From Fidelibacterota bacterium (lineage in GTDB: Bacteria; Fidelibacterota; UBA8477; JABMPR01): a stretch of DNA of 33,486 nt. Under the pieces are notes generated by a model. That model had not been told where the DNA came from, searched no databases, and saw only the letters and a program-made list of their open reading frames with translations. Position 1 is the first letter of the stretch. Every line of letters starts with the position of its first letter. Of this stretch, positions 7,232-15,581 are shown piece by piece. The stretch is taken from NCBI GenBank assembly GCA_016844945.1, contig JAERTJ010000127.1:1-33486 (forward strand). The letters are read 5' to 3'. A program made the translations under genes and the position numbers.

Positions 7232-8344
7232 TTACGATTCGCTCTCATCCTCCAGGAGATTTATCTCCTGTGTAGCTTCACGCTGCTCGGTGGATGAGAT
7301 CATTAATTTCAAGTCCGTCGGGTGATCAGCAAAATCTATAGCAGTGAATTCGCTAATCTTTTTTTCCTTATACAGTTTATACAGAGCTTGATCAAATAGC
7401 TGCATACTTTCAGATGCACCTGAACGTAATGCCTGTGGGATCAAGTCAATGCTTCCTTTTTGTATCAAATCTTTTATGCGTGCCGAGGATATCAAAATTT
7501 CCAGGGCTGCTGTTAACTTCCCATTCTCCATGGGGACCAGACGTTGCGCAACAATTGCCAATAAATTCTGACTCAATTGCATTTGAGCCAAATCCTGTTC
7601 TGGTCTATCGTAAAAGCTAAGGATTCTATCAAGGGTTTGCGAAGCATTTGTGGCATGAAGCGTACTGAAAACGAGATGACCTGTTTCAGAAAAATTCAAG
7701 GCTGATTCCATTGCTTCGCGGTCTCGAATTTCCCCCACGAGGAGAACTGAAGGTGCTTCGCGGAGAGCTGATTTTAACGCTTTTGTAAAAGAATGTGTAT
7801 CGTGCCCGATTTCTCGCTGGTTAACCAGACTCTTTTTATGGGGGTGTAAAAATTCTATGGGGTCTTCCAGTGTCAATATATGACCAGATTTATTGGCATT
7901 TCGATGGTCAATCATGGCGGCAAGAGTCGTAGATTTTCCTGAGCCTGTAGAACCTACGACCAGAACCAAGCCCCTGTCCTTTAAAGCTAATTCACTTAAA
8001 ATGGGAGGTAAATCCAGTTCGGATAAGGTTCTTATCTCAGAGATAATCTGTCTGACGACGAAACTATCAGTACCTCTCTGGCGGAAAAAGTTGACTCTGA
8101 AACGACCAACACCTGCCAGACTAAGCGTATAGTCCAACTCCTTGTTGGTTTGATATTCGACGAGTTGTTCTTCGTTGAGCATCTCGGTTTTAAGAGCAGA
8201 AAGGTTTTCAGCCGTGAGTTTTTCCTTTTCGATGGGATACACTGTTCCAGAAATTTTGACCATGGGGAATGCTCCCACAGAGACAAAAAGATCAGATGCA
8301 TCCGCCTCAGCCATAACAGACAGCAAATCCTGGAGTGAATACAT
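7232..8344 (-). CDS. second PilT-like retraction ATPase (PilU-type)
   Basis: A 370-residue PilT-family ATPase with Walker A GSTGSGKS (131-138), Walker B SVLLVGEIRD (near 205) and a His box (HLVFSTLHATN). It lacks the zinc Cys set of PilB. Where PilT has the AIRNLIRE signature, this protein has a divergent RIKDLIQKG. It ends with an acidic tail (LLEDESES) beyond the PilT core, as PilU proteins often carry an extra C-terminal stretch. Its position directly after pilT (3-bp gap) matches the common pilT-pilU pair. It probably assists PilT-driven retraction. The PilU assignment rests on layout and these differences, not on phylogeny. Confidence 0.92.
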   Translation of the reverse strand: MYSLQDLLSVMAEADASDLFVSVGAFPMVKISGTVYPIEKEKLTAENLSALKTEMLNEEQLVEYQTNKELDYTLSLAGVGRFRVNFFRQRGTDSFVVRQIISEIRTLSELDLPPILSELALKDRGLVLVVGSTGSGKSTTLAAMIDHRNANKSGHILTLEDPIEFLHPHKKSLVNQREIGHDTHSFTKALKSALREAPSVLLVGEIRDREAMESALNFSETGHLVFSTLHATNASQTLDRILSFYDRPEQDLAQMQLSQNLLAIVAQRLVPMENGKLTAALEILISSARIKDLIQKGSIDLIPQALRSGASESMQLFDQALYKLYKEKKISEFTAIDFADHPTDLKLMISSTEQREATQEINLLEDESES

Positions 8345-8347
8345 CGT

Positions 8348-9412
8348 CTAGCCCCCCACCAGTTTTTCCAGGTCTTCAGGAAAGGCAGCAACTTGTTTAG
8401 CTGACGTAAGATCAACCAGGTTGTTTTTAACCAGTGATGCCAAAGACTGCTCCAGAGTCATCATTCCGTGTTCAGCCCCCATTTGTAAGATAGATCTCAA
8501 TTGGAATGTTTTTGCTTCTCTAATCAGGTTGCCCACAGCCGGAGTACCTGTCAAGACTTCAAAAGCGGCTACTCGTCCTCCATCTTTTTTCTTTAGTAGC
8601 ATTTGAGACAGAATAGTCACAATGGTATCACTAATCATAACGCGTATTTGGTCTTGCTGATTTGCAGGGAATTGATCGATAATTCGATCCAGGGTTTTTG
8701 TTGTATTAACCGTGTGGAGTGTTCCAAAAACCAGGTGCCCTGTTTCTGCAGCCGTGACAGCCAACGCTGTGGTTTCAGGATCTCTCATCTCCCCCACTAC
8801 AATGACATCTGGATCTTCCCTCAGTGCACTGCGAAGAGCCTGTGCAAATCCATGTGTGGTTGTGCCCACTTCACGTTGAGTTATGAGGGACTGTTGACTG
8901 GTATGGGTGAACTCCACAGGATCTTCAATGGTAATAATATGTCGTTTGCGGGTGCGGTTGATATAGTCAATGATCGTATTAAGGGTTGTAGATTTACCAC
9001 TACCTGTAGGCCCTGTGACAAGAAAAAGTCCCTTGTCCATATGCGCCATGTCTTTCAACTGTTCTGGAAGTCCCAGGTCCTCAAAGGAAAAAACTTTCTC
9101 ATTTATGGCTCTAAGGACGGCAGAATCACCATGAATGCTCTTGAAAACATTTACCCGGAAACGTCCAATCCCCTTAAAATCCGCCGCAAAATCCAGCTCC
9201 ATATCTTCTTCGAAGGTTTTGCGCTGAATCTCGGTCATAATACCGTAGATAAGGATATGCAAATCTTCAGGAAGCATCTCTGGTAAATCGGTTTTACGTA
9301 TCTCCCCATCCACGCGTACAATAGGTCTGGAGAATGGATGTAAATGTAAATCTGAAGCACCTGAGCTTCGCATAAACATTAATAAGTCCAGTATTTCCAA
9401 TTCCATAGCCAT
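8348..9412 (-). CDS. pilT: twitching motility ATPase PilT
   Basis: A 354-residue retraction motor of normal PilT length. It opens with a PilT-type PAS-like domain (SSGASDLHLHP). The motor has Walker A GPTGSGKS (134-141), Asp box (TIEDPVEF), Walker B PDVIVVGEMRD (near 205), His box (HLVFGTLHTVN), and the retraction-specific signature AVGNLIRE (292-299), close to the canonical AIRNLIRE. No zinc Cys are present. In-frame ATGs lie at 9412 and 9406; either start is possible. It begins 5 bp after the pilQ stop. Confidence 0.97.
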   Translation of the reverse strand: MAMELEILDLLMFMRSSGASDLHLHPFSRPIVRVDGEIRKTDLPEMLPEDLHILIYGIMTEIQRKTFEEDMELDFAADFKGIGRFRVNVFKSIHGDSAVLRAINEKVFSFEDLGLPEQLKDMAHMDKGLFLVTGPTGSGKSTTLNTIIDYINRTRKRHIITIEDPVEFTHTSQQSLITQREVGTTTHGFAQALRSALREDPDVIVVGEMRDPETTALAVTAAETGHLVFGTLHTVNTTKTLDRIIDQFPANQQDQIRVMISDTIVTILSQMLLKKKDGGRVAAFEVLTGTPAVGNLIREAKTFQLRSILQMGAEHGMMTLEQSLASLVKNNLVDLTSAKQVAAFPEDLEKLVGG

Positions 9413-9417
9413 ATTCT

Positions 9418-11181
9418 TTATTGACTCACGATGTTAGGGGTGATAAAAATAAGTAGCTCTCGTTGTTCTGTCGACGTTCTGGTATGGGTAAAAAACCTCT
9501 TCAAAAATGGAATACTACCAATGATTGGTGGTGTTGTCGTCGATTCGTTCACCTGATCAAATATCAATCCACCGATAAGCAGCGTCTCACCGTTTCCTAC
9601 CATAACTTTGGTCGTTGTGGAGCGATCAGATACAATGGGTCTGTCTGAATTTGGACCTGCGAAACCCACCAATGCCTGAACCGTAGCTGTTAGATTCAAA
9701 CTTACATATCGTTCTTCATTGATACGTGGGGTAACGCTGAGGGAAACATTAATTTCCACATCCTCAAATGTATAAGAGGTTCCTTCGCCCACTATTGTTT
9801 CCTGTGGAATCACTACGGGATAACTGGTTCCAATACCAATATCTGCTGTTGTGTTTTCAAATGTGGTGACCTGAGGTTCCTGGAGTAGTTTTGTATCTGC
9901 ATCAGACCCCATAATTTCAATCAAGGAAGAGAACATGGGGAGTGTGAGTGTCGCCAATCTCAACTGATTGCCGCTGTTGAGTAGAGTGGTTCCTATTTCC
10001 AGGAGGTTTTCTGCTGCACTGGCATCACCTTCAATGGATGGACCGGTAAGACTTGTCCGCAGATCCCAATTAATACCCAGACGTTCTTCTAGACTCAGTT
10101 TAGTTTCAATAAATTTTACAGCAATATTGATCTGAGGTATCTTCTTATCCAATTCCTTAATGATGGCTTCAATCCGGTCAAAATTCTGAGCAAGATCTGT
10201 AACAACAAGATGATCGAATACCCCACCAGCACCAGAAGCACCACCACCAGCACCACCGCCTGCAGCTGCACCACCACCAGCTGGAGCGCCTCCCCCCCCT
10301 AAAGCAGCGGCTGCTCCGCCAAGACCTCCACCTCCGCCAGCAGCATCTCCTCCACCCCCGGCACCACCTGCGGCGCCACCTGAAGCTCCTGCCATGACTG
10401 GTGAAAATAATTGAATGGATCCTTTCTCACTTAACACGCTCCCTAACGCGGATGAAATGGCACTGGCATCCACATAATCCATTTTATAGACCCGAGTCTC
10501 CAGCTCTCCTACCATTTCCTCATCCTGAGGTTTTACTACAACAATATTGCCCTGTTGAAACCAATCAAAACCATTGACTTTTAGAATAGCATCAAGGGCT
10601 GCCCACAGGTCTACATCTTTAAGTGAGACCGTGACTTCACCCTCAACATCCGGTCCAGCCAGGATATTGATGTGATGCTGAGCCGATAAAAGTCGAAGGA
10701 TATCTATCAAGTCAGCAGACTTGAAGTTCATGCTGATTGCACCGGGTAAATCCGCGCGACGGTTGGTTCGCCGGGGTGCTTTCCGTTCCCGAACTTCAGG
10801 CCAGGAGACCAATAGAAGATCGTCACCTAACCATTGGGTTGTGTATTGAGGAATTTTTGAAAAAAGCATCTCAACAATGACCTCATTGTCATCATGGGGA
10901 TTTTTTTTCACTGATAATCTCATGAGCGGTGAAACATTCGTTGTTCGGGTAAAGTTGTCCTGTGCCAGGTGGGTTTTGGGGAATGTTAACGTAATTTTTG
11001 GTGGTGATTGACCGACACTCTCTTGAAAATCTACACGATTTGAAAGTGAAATTTCAAGACCAGCCTCACCATTTGCGACAAATGTTGAAACCCAGTTCAA
11101 GACAGTTTTGGGTGCAGCAGAAAGGTTCAGTGCACTAAAAAGGAGAGTGAGGAAAATGTAGGAACGATAACTTCTATTCAT
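9418..11181 (-). CDS. pilQ: T4P outer-membrane secretin PilQ
   Basis: A 587-residue secretin that forms the outer-membrane channel for the pilus. Residues 1-23 are a signal peptide (AAP at the cut). Residues 28-125 are a beta-rich AMIN-like domain, which binds peptidoglycan in other PilQ proteins. Residues 145-215 are the STN/N0 domain and 226-345 a secretin N1-type domain interrupted by a Gly/Ala-rich insertion (264-321). The C-terminal beta-domain carries the classic run VSDRSTTTKVMVGNGETLLI and ends with a strand reaching the C-terminus. Its start overlaps the end of the PilP-like gene by 8 bp. It could be called GspD from the C-terminal domain alone, but AMIN plus PilMNOP neighbours favour PilQ. 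Confidence 0.96.
   Translation of the reverse strand: MNRSYRSYIFLTLLFSALNLSAAPKTVLNWVSTFVANGEAGLEISLSNRVDFQESVGQSPPKITLTFPKTHLAQDNFTRTTNVSPLMRLSVKKNPHDDNEVIVEMLFSKIPQYTTQWLGDDLLLVSWPEVRERKAPRRTNRRADLPGAISMNFKSADLIDILRLLSAQHHINILAGPDVEGEVTVSLKDVDLWAALDAILKVNGFDWFQQGNIVVVKPQDEEMVGELETRVYKMDYVDASAISSALGSVLSEKGSIQLFSPVMAGASGGAAGGAGGGGDAAGGGGGLGGAAAALGGGGAPAGGGAAAGGGAGGGASGAGGVFDHLVVTDLAQNFDRIEAIIKELDKKIPQINIAVKFIETKLSLEERLGINWDLRTSLTGPSIEGDASAAENLLEIGTTLLNSGNQLRLATLTLPMFSSLIEIMGSDADTKLLQEPQVTTFENTTADIGIGTSYPVVIPQETIVGEGTSYTFEDVEINVSLSVTPRINEERYVSLNLTATVQALVGFAGPNSDRPIVSDRSTTTKVMVGNGETLLIGGLIFDQVNESTTTPPIIGSIPFLKRFFTHTRTSTEQRELLIFITPNIVSQ
10219..10392 (-). repeat. Gly/Ala-rich low-complexity insertion inside pilQ
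   Basis: This encodes residues 264-321 of PilQ, which are almost entirely Gly and Ala (GGN and GCN codons) with a few Ser, Asp, Pro and Leu. On the plus strand it shows as a CCA/CCT/GCA/GCC-rich stretch. It interrupts the N1-type domain between a strand ending IQLFSPVMAG and one starting VFDHLVV, where several secretins carry a flexible loop, though often a shorter one. Confidence 0.9.
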
Positions 11182-11674
11182 TCATGTTGACCTTTACGAT
11201 ACTGGTTCCCTTTCTCAGGATAATATGATCAAAAGCGATTTTGGTGATCTGATAACCAGAGACCCTGTCACCCTCCTCCAATATATCACCATTAATCAAT
11301 GCCATCCCAATACTTCCATTCCATGAAATTCCTGAAAGTGTTAAACTGGGTCTTTCATCCCCTTCCAGGCTCCCGAATAGAGAACCGAGGATTCCCCCGC
11401 CCAGAGCATCTGTGGTTTCAGCTTCTGCATAAAAGAATGGATCTGATACCCAACCACCGTCCCATTTCAAATTTTTCAGCGGTACAGCAGTTCTAAATTT
11501 TGATGCGTCTCGAGCAGATAGAGGAGCAGATGAGCTACTCTTATTCAACCCAAAAAGATTTTCTACATCTCCGTCACCTGAACCAATAATACCTGCATCA
11601 TATAGACCATAGACCATGAGAGACAGGAGAACTGCCAGGAGGATTGCTGAGCGAGCATTAAATTGTTTGAACAA
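11174..11674 (-). CDS. pilP: PilP/GspC-like inner-membrane-anchored protein
   Basis: A 166-residue protein with one N-terminal membrane helix (AILLAVLLSLMVYGLYDAG), a flexible Ser-rich linker and a C-terminal beta-domain (about residues 105-166) with the pattern LTLSGISWNGSIGMALINGD then EEGDRVSGYQITKI. This is the homology-region fold shared by PilP and GspC, which contacts the secretin N0 domain. Unlike proteobacterial PilP it has no lipobox, so it is anchored by the helix as GspC is. It lies between pilO (4-bp gap) and pilQ (8-bp overlap), the standard PilP position. Confidence 0.85.
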   Translation of the reverse strand: MFKQFNARSAILLAVLLSLMVYGLYDAGIIGSGDGDVENLFGLNKSSSSAPLSARDASKFRTAVPLKNLKWDGGWVSDPFFYAEAETTDALGGGILGSLFGSLEGDERPSLTLSGISWNGSIGMALINGDILEEGDRVSGYQITKIAFDHIILRKGTSIVKVNMNE

Positions 11675-11678
11675 TCTG

Positions 11679-12245
11679 CTATGCCCCCTCTATAAAAATG
11701 TAAGTGTACAAATTTAACTCGCAGGTCAGCATACCGCCGTGCTCCATTTCAGTTTCTAACTTGATGTTGGCGATATTTACACGAGTTTCCATCTTCATCA
11801 AATCATCCAGAAAAGCTCCGATGGTAAGATAATCTCCATAGAAATTCAGCTGGACGGGATAGCATTCCACATGATTCCGAGGAATTTTTAATTCAGTGTA
11901 CAGGGCAGGATAGATATCGTTCAGAGAAGGTGTCAAGCCCGTGATCTGCAATTTATGTTGCTCGGAGATCTGACGAATTTGTTCTAGAACAGTTGCATAG
12001 CCAACATTATCAGGAATGGTAGCTTTGAGGGTATCAAAGGCCTCTACCTTTTCATTAAACCTGACTTTAAAATCATCATAGCTTTCGGAAACCATGGCTA
12101 GCTCGTTAAATTTGCCATTGATTTCATCCAACTCAATTTCCAATTCTGAAATCGCTGAGCCAGCAATTGCAATGGTATAGTAAAACCACCCGACCGTTGA
12201 AAGAAGGAGCATTGTGATTGTCCCAAAAAAGATATTCCTACTCAT
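11679..12245 (-). CDS. pilO: T4P alignment-complex protein PilO
   Basis: A 188-residue bitopic membrane protein. An N-terminal membrane helix (residues 5-30) leads into a coiled-coil segment (ISELEIELDEINGKFNELA) and then a small alpha/beta domain with YPVQLNFYGDYLTIGAFL, the typical PilO strand-helix pattern. It pairs with PilN in the periplasm, linking the cytoplasmic PilM ring to PilP and PilQ. Its ATG overlaps the stop of the PilM-PilN fusion by 4 bp, so translation is coupled. Confidence 0.92.
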   Translation of the reverse strand: MSRNIFFGTITMLLLSTVGWFYYTIAIAGSAISELEIELDEINGKFNELAMVSESYDDFKVRFNEKVEAFDTLKATIPDNVGYATVLEQIRQISEQHKLQITGLTPSLNDIYPALYTELKIPRNHVECYPVQLNFYGDYLTIGAFLDDLMKMETRVNIANIKLETEMEHGGMLTCELNLYTYIFIEGA

Positions 12246-14494
12246 CTTACCCCCACACCCATCTCGAGGGTGAAAATTAAACGAGTGTCATCTGAACTGG
12301 GATTCCCCTGAACTTCTCTATTAATTGAGGTGAACATGTTTAAGCTTTCAAGCCGCATGATAAAATTAGTCAGCTGAATATCTGCGATTCCCGCATGGGC
12401 ATGAACAAAACCACTGAGGGCAACCCTGTCGACATGAGCTTCCTGTTTGATTACAGAGCCATCATCTTTTGAACTACCGGGTCTAAAAATCAGGGACGTT
12501 ACTTTAATATTATCTGGAATCTCTGATGAGATGAGTCGCAACAACTTAATCTGATTTTCTGAATTGATGCGATCGTTGGCTAAATACCCCCAATAGTCAC
12601 TCAAATATCCAAGATCATCCATCATGACAAAATATTCTTGAGATTGTTCAGAGAGGCGCATCCATTGCTTATTCATGTTGGCTACACTCTCTTCCATTAC
12701 CCCTTTCTCCATGGAAGATAAATACCCCAGCAATAGATAAATTGGTAATAGAATGACAGAAAGGAACATAGCGAGTTTATTAAAAACCTTAAACTGGAAA
12801 TGTTGTTTTCGTTGGGGAGGGAGAAGATTGATTCCTGCAGACTCTTTGAGAGCCAATCCAAAATTCGTAACGAACTTAGGGATGAGCTGATAATCCAGTT
12901 GCAAGTCATCGCTAAATTCAAAGTCACCTTGCCTCAGAGGATTTAAATGCTCAGTGGTCCGCTCGAGCTGAGTGGCAAATGTTTCAACAAGATTGGGGAT
13001 GGCAGCTCCAGGTCCAGTGAGATAAATTTCCTGACATTCGACATCTGCAACCTGTTTTCGGAAATAATCCAGTGATCGATTAATTTCATTGGTCATCCTC
13101 TCAATGACCGGCCTCAGAAAAATGGATATTTTGTAGAGACTAATTCCATTTTCTGGAATTTCATCATCCTTGTTCAAGGGGTTCCCATAGCGCATGAGGT
13201 AGTCGATTGCCATATCCTCAGTGATATTGACTGCGTCATTTCCCACCATCACTCGTTGAACCAATGCTTTCTGGTAATCTTTTATACCAACTGCCATCTC
13301 GCGATTGAATTCCATGCGACCTGATTTCACCATGGTGATTGTCGTTTCATTGCTATTCATATGTACAATGGCAATACACCCTCTCAGGCGGTCAGGATAA
13401 CAGTGTTGAAATATCTGCCAGTCTAAAAATGGAATTGTAGTGACATTCTGGAGCTCAAATTTCCTCTTTTTAAAGAGATCTGATAGATAGGTGATGGTTT
13501 CATTATTGCCCACTCCAATAATGATATTCTTTTTGAGCTCCCCTTTTTCGGCATCCAAAATTTTATGGTCAATATTGACATTTTCACTGCTGAAGGGCAG
13601 GTTCTTTTTGGCTGTCCACGTGATGAGCTCGTTTATTTCTTTACCCTTAACAGGTGGCGCTTTGAAAACCTTGGTGTGAGTCTCTATATGGGAAGAGTAC
13701 ATCCGGAACATTGTATCCTTCTTCCATAACTTTGGATCGAAGGTATCCAGTATGTGAGCCAATAGGTCATCACGATGGGTGATTTTTTTATCCTCAAACT
13801 CAAAGGGAAGGGGATATTCCTCCATGCTTTCGATAACATTGCGTGCCCCAGCCGAGACCATCTTCAGAACGCGAATAGAGTTTGTCGTACACTGAATTGT
13901 AATCTTTTTGCGAATGCCAAATGCCCAGTTACTAAACTCATAGAGTAAATCGACCATTTTATTGGGTGGTTTAACATCCTGATGTAGCTCAAAATGATCT
14001 GGATTTATGAGTGCAACGCTTGCTTCAGCTTCATCATCAAACTCGGGAGGAATATCACTTACATCCTCCTCTAGTGGTTCTGGGATGCTCTCTTGGCCAG
14101 GTTCTTCAAAGCTCTCTGGTTCCACCAGCTTAGCTGCATTTCCCTGGGGCACATCACTAGTAACCTCAGACGTGGCAGGCGCTTCTTCTACCGGTTTTTC
14201 AGGTTGTTTTGAAACCAGATTCCCAAGTTTAGCTCTTATTTCATCAGAGGATACAGGTGCTGACTTTTCGGGTTGTGGAGGTGGTTCATCAATGATAGTA
14301 TCTGGAACAATACTGGTACTTATGGCAGGTGGTTGCTCAGTCTTTACCGGGGGTGAATCTACTTGATCGTCAGATGAGTTTGCATCCAGGGTCCCACTGG
14401 CGTTTCCTTCAGTGGTGGATTTTCCTGTCTGCTGAGATCTGAGTAGATCCAGCAGTCGGTTGGTAGCCGCCGAGTCTTTTTCGTCAGCCGGCAT
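12242..14494 (-). CDS. pilM: PilM-PilN fusion protein with long disordered N-terminus
   Basis: A 750-residue protein. Residues 1-170 are acidic and Pro/Ser/Glu-rich, probably disordered. Residues 175-550 are a PilM-type actin-like domain, with elements such as IAIVHMNSNETTITMVKSGR and a late glycine loop (IYLTGPGAAIPNL). Residues 555-559 are INLLP, the conserved N-terminal motif of PilN that binds PilM in systems where the two are separate. A membrane helix follows (574-592, AMFLSVILLPIYLLLGYL), then a PilN-type coiled coil and periplasmic domain to the end. One polypeptide thus supplies both partners, and no separate pilM or pilN is present. The ATG overlaps the upstream ATPase gene by 11 bp. 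No frameshift or stop interrupts the reading frame. Confidence 0.93.
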   Translation of the reverse strand: MPADEKDSAATNRLLDLLRSQQTGKSTTEGNASGTLDANSSDDQVDSPPVKTEQPPAISTSIVPDTIIDEPPPQPEKSAPVSSDEIRAKLGNLVSKQPEKPVEEAPATSEVTSDVPQGNAAKLVEPESFEEPGQESIPEPLEEDVSDIPPEFDDEAEASVALINPDHFELHQDVKPPNKMVDLLYEFSNWAFGIRKKITIQCTTNSIRVLKMVSAGARNVIESMEEYPLPFEFEDKKITHRDDLLAHILDTFDPKLWKKDTMFRMYSSHIETHTKVFKAPPVKGKEINELITWTAKKNLPFSSENVNIDHKILDAEKGELKKNIIIGVGNNETITYLSDLFKKRKFELQNVTTIPFLDWQIFQHCYPDRLRGCIAIVHMNSNETTITMVKSGRMEFNREMAVGIKDYQKALVQRVMVGNDAVNITEDMAIDYLMRYGNPLNKDDEIPENGISLYKISIFLRPVIERMTNEINRSLDYFRKQVADVECQEIYLTGPGAAIPNLVETFATQLERTTEHLNPLRQGDFEFSDDLQLDYQLIPKFVTNFGLALKESAGINLLPPQRKQHFQFKVFNKLAMFLSVILLPIYLLLGYLSSMEKGVMEESVANMNKQWMRLSEQSQEYFVMMDDLGYLSDYWGYLANDRINSENQIKLLRLISSEIPDNIKVTSLIFRPGSSKDDGSVIKQEAHVDRVALSGFVHAHAGIADIQLTNFIMRLESLNMFTSINREVQGNPSSDDTRLIFTLEMGVGVR

Positions 14495-15314
14495 AGCTAT
14501 TATCGTCGCTGTTGATGCGATTCAAAACTGCCGCACCATCAACGGATTGTTTATTGTAGACCAGCATATCCACGATTAAGTGGTGACACATATTCACGAT
14601 TTTACGTGGGTATCCTCCTGTATGCTGATAAATCATTTCCTTTGCTTCCTGGGAAAACAGAGGCTCATCACCTTCATACCCAGCTTCAGCAATACGATAA
14701 TCAACAAATGCAATTGTGTCTTCACGATCCAAGGGGGGGATCGTAGCTCCGAAGGCTATTCTATCTTTGAAATTTTCATGGGAAGCCACAACTTCTTTAA
14801 ACTCCGGCTGGGCAAAAATCACAACCTGAATTAATTTGCGGCTATTGGTCTCAAAGTTGAGCAATGTTCGGATAACTTCAATTTGCTCTGTCCCCATCTT
14901 TTGACCCTCATCAATAATGAGAACAATCTGCTTTCCCTTTTTGATTGCTGTATCAATTAAAAAGTTTTCCAGCTGGTTCAACATTTCTGATTGGTAGAGG
15001 GAACTGCCTCTCAATCCAAACAAGCGTTTCAGGTATACCAGGAATTCCCGGGTATTTTCCCAGGTCGGATCCATGATGAGATAAAATTGAAAATCTTTAC
15101 CGAAATCGATGAAGCGACTGAGAAGCAGGCGTGACAAGGTTGTCTTCCCGGTACCAATCCCTCCCATAATCACTGAAAGTCCACGATTGAGCCGCAGAGC
15201 AATTTCCAGACGATTCAAAATTTCACCATGCGCTTTTGACTCAAAAAAGAACTCAGGGTCTGGGGTCATTGAGAATGGTTCTCTTTTCAATCCGATTAAC
15301 TCGTAATAGCGCAT
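14484..15314 (-). CDS. GspA/ExeA-like AAA ATPase, first gene of the pil operon
   Basis: A 276-residue protein starting MRYYELIGLKREPFSMTPDP, the typical opening of ExeA/GspA-type AAA ATPases. Walker A is GGIGTGKTT (51-59) and Walker B is IVLIIDEGQ (near 130-138); sensor and lid regions follow (GGYPRKIVNMCHHL). In type II secretion, GspA with GspB helps insert the secretin through peptidoglycan. Here there is no peptidoglycan-binding extension and no GspB, and the neighbours are PilMNOPQ, so a secretin-assembly role in the T4P is inference. As the most upstream gene of the minus-strand run it should be read first. No convincing promoter could be picked in the upstream region. Confidence 0.88.
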   Translation of the reverse strand: MRYYELIGLKREPFSMTPDPEFFFESKAHGEILNRLEIALRLNRGLSVIMGGIGTGKTTLSRLLLSRFIDFGKDFQFYLIMDPTWENTREFLVYLKRLFGLRGSSLYQSEMLNQLENFLIDTAIKKGKQIVLIIDEGQKMGTEQIEVIRTLLNFETNSRKLIQVVIFAQPEFKEVVASHENFKDRIAFGATIPPLDREDTIAFVDYRIAEAGYEGDEPLFSQEAKEMIYQHTGGYPRKIVNMCHHLIVDMLVYNKQSVDGAAVLNRINSDDNSYAG

Positions 15315-15494
15315 ATTCTATATTATCCGATCGTTACATTCGTTGTACTGGCTGCGAGCAAAAGAGACCTCTAAAACGGCTTCACTCCTATCTTCGGCAA
15401 ATTCTGATTAACTTAAACATAAAAATAGCTTAATGCCAGTATGATACATCGTGTTACACCGCTTCATTAATGTGCCTTATGAGGAGTTAATTGT

Positions 15495-15523
15495 AAAAAA
15501 TGAGCCTCGTAAAAACGAGGCTC
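15495..15523 (-). terminator. Rho-independent terminator of the leftward TPR regulator
   Basis: The stem GAGCCTCGT/ACGAGGCTC (9 bp, 15502-15510 with 15515-15523) has a 4-nt loop. On the minus strand it is followed by six T (plus-strand A at 15495-15500). It ends the transcript of the gene at 15582-17078 and separates it from the pil operon. Confidence 0.88.
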
Positions 15524-15581
15524 GAGAGGATGCATGAGGATCTTTTTATTGAGACGTTTACTTAAATATGCTGAGTCACCC

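Noticed and set aside
8603..9286. 227-codon plus-strand frame opposite pilT
   Set aside because: It is antisense to a highly conserved motor gene, has no ribosome site or recognisable domain, and its length follows from the codon pattern of pilT.
9418..15314. Type II secretion system instead of type IV pilus
   Set aside because: The secretin, GspA-like and GspC-like features fit both, but PilM-PilN, PilO, two PilT-type retraction ATPases and pilins with no GspL/M set favour a T4P.
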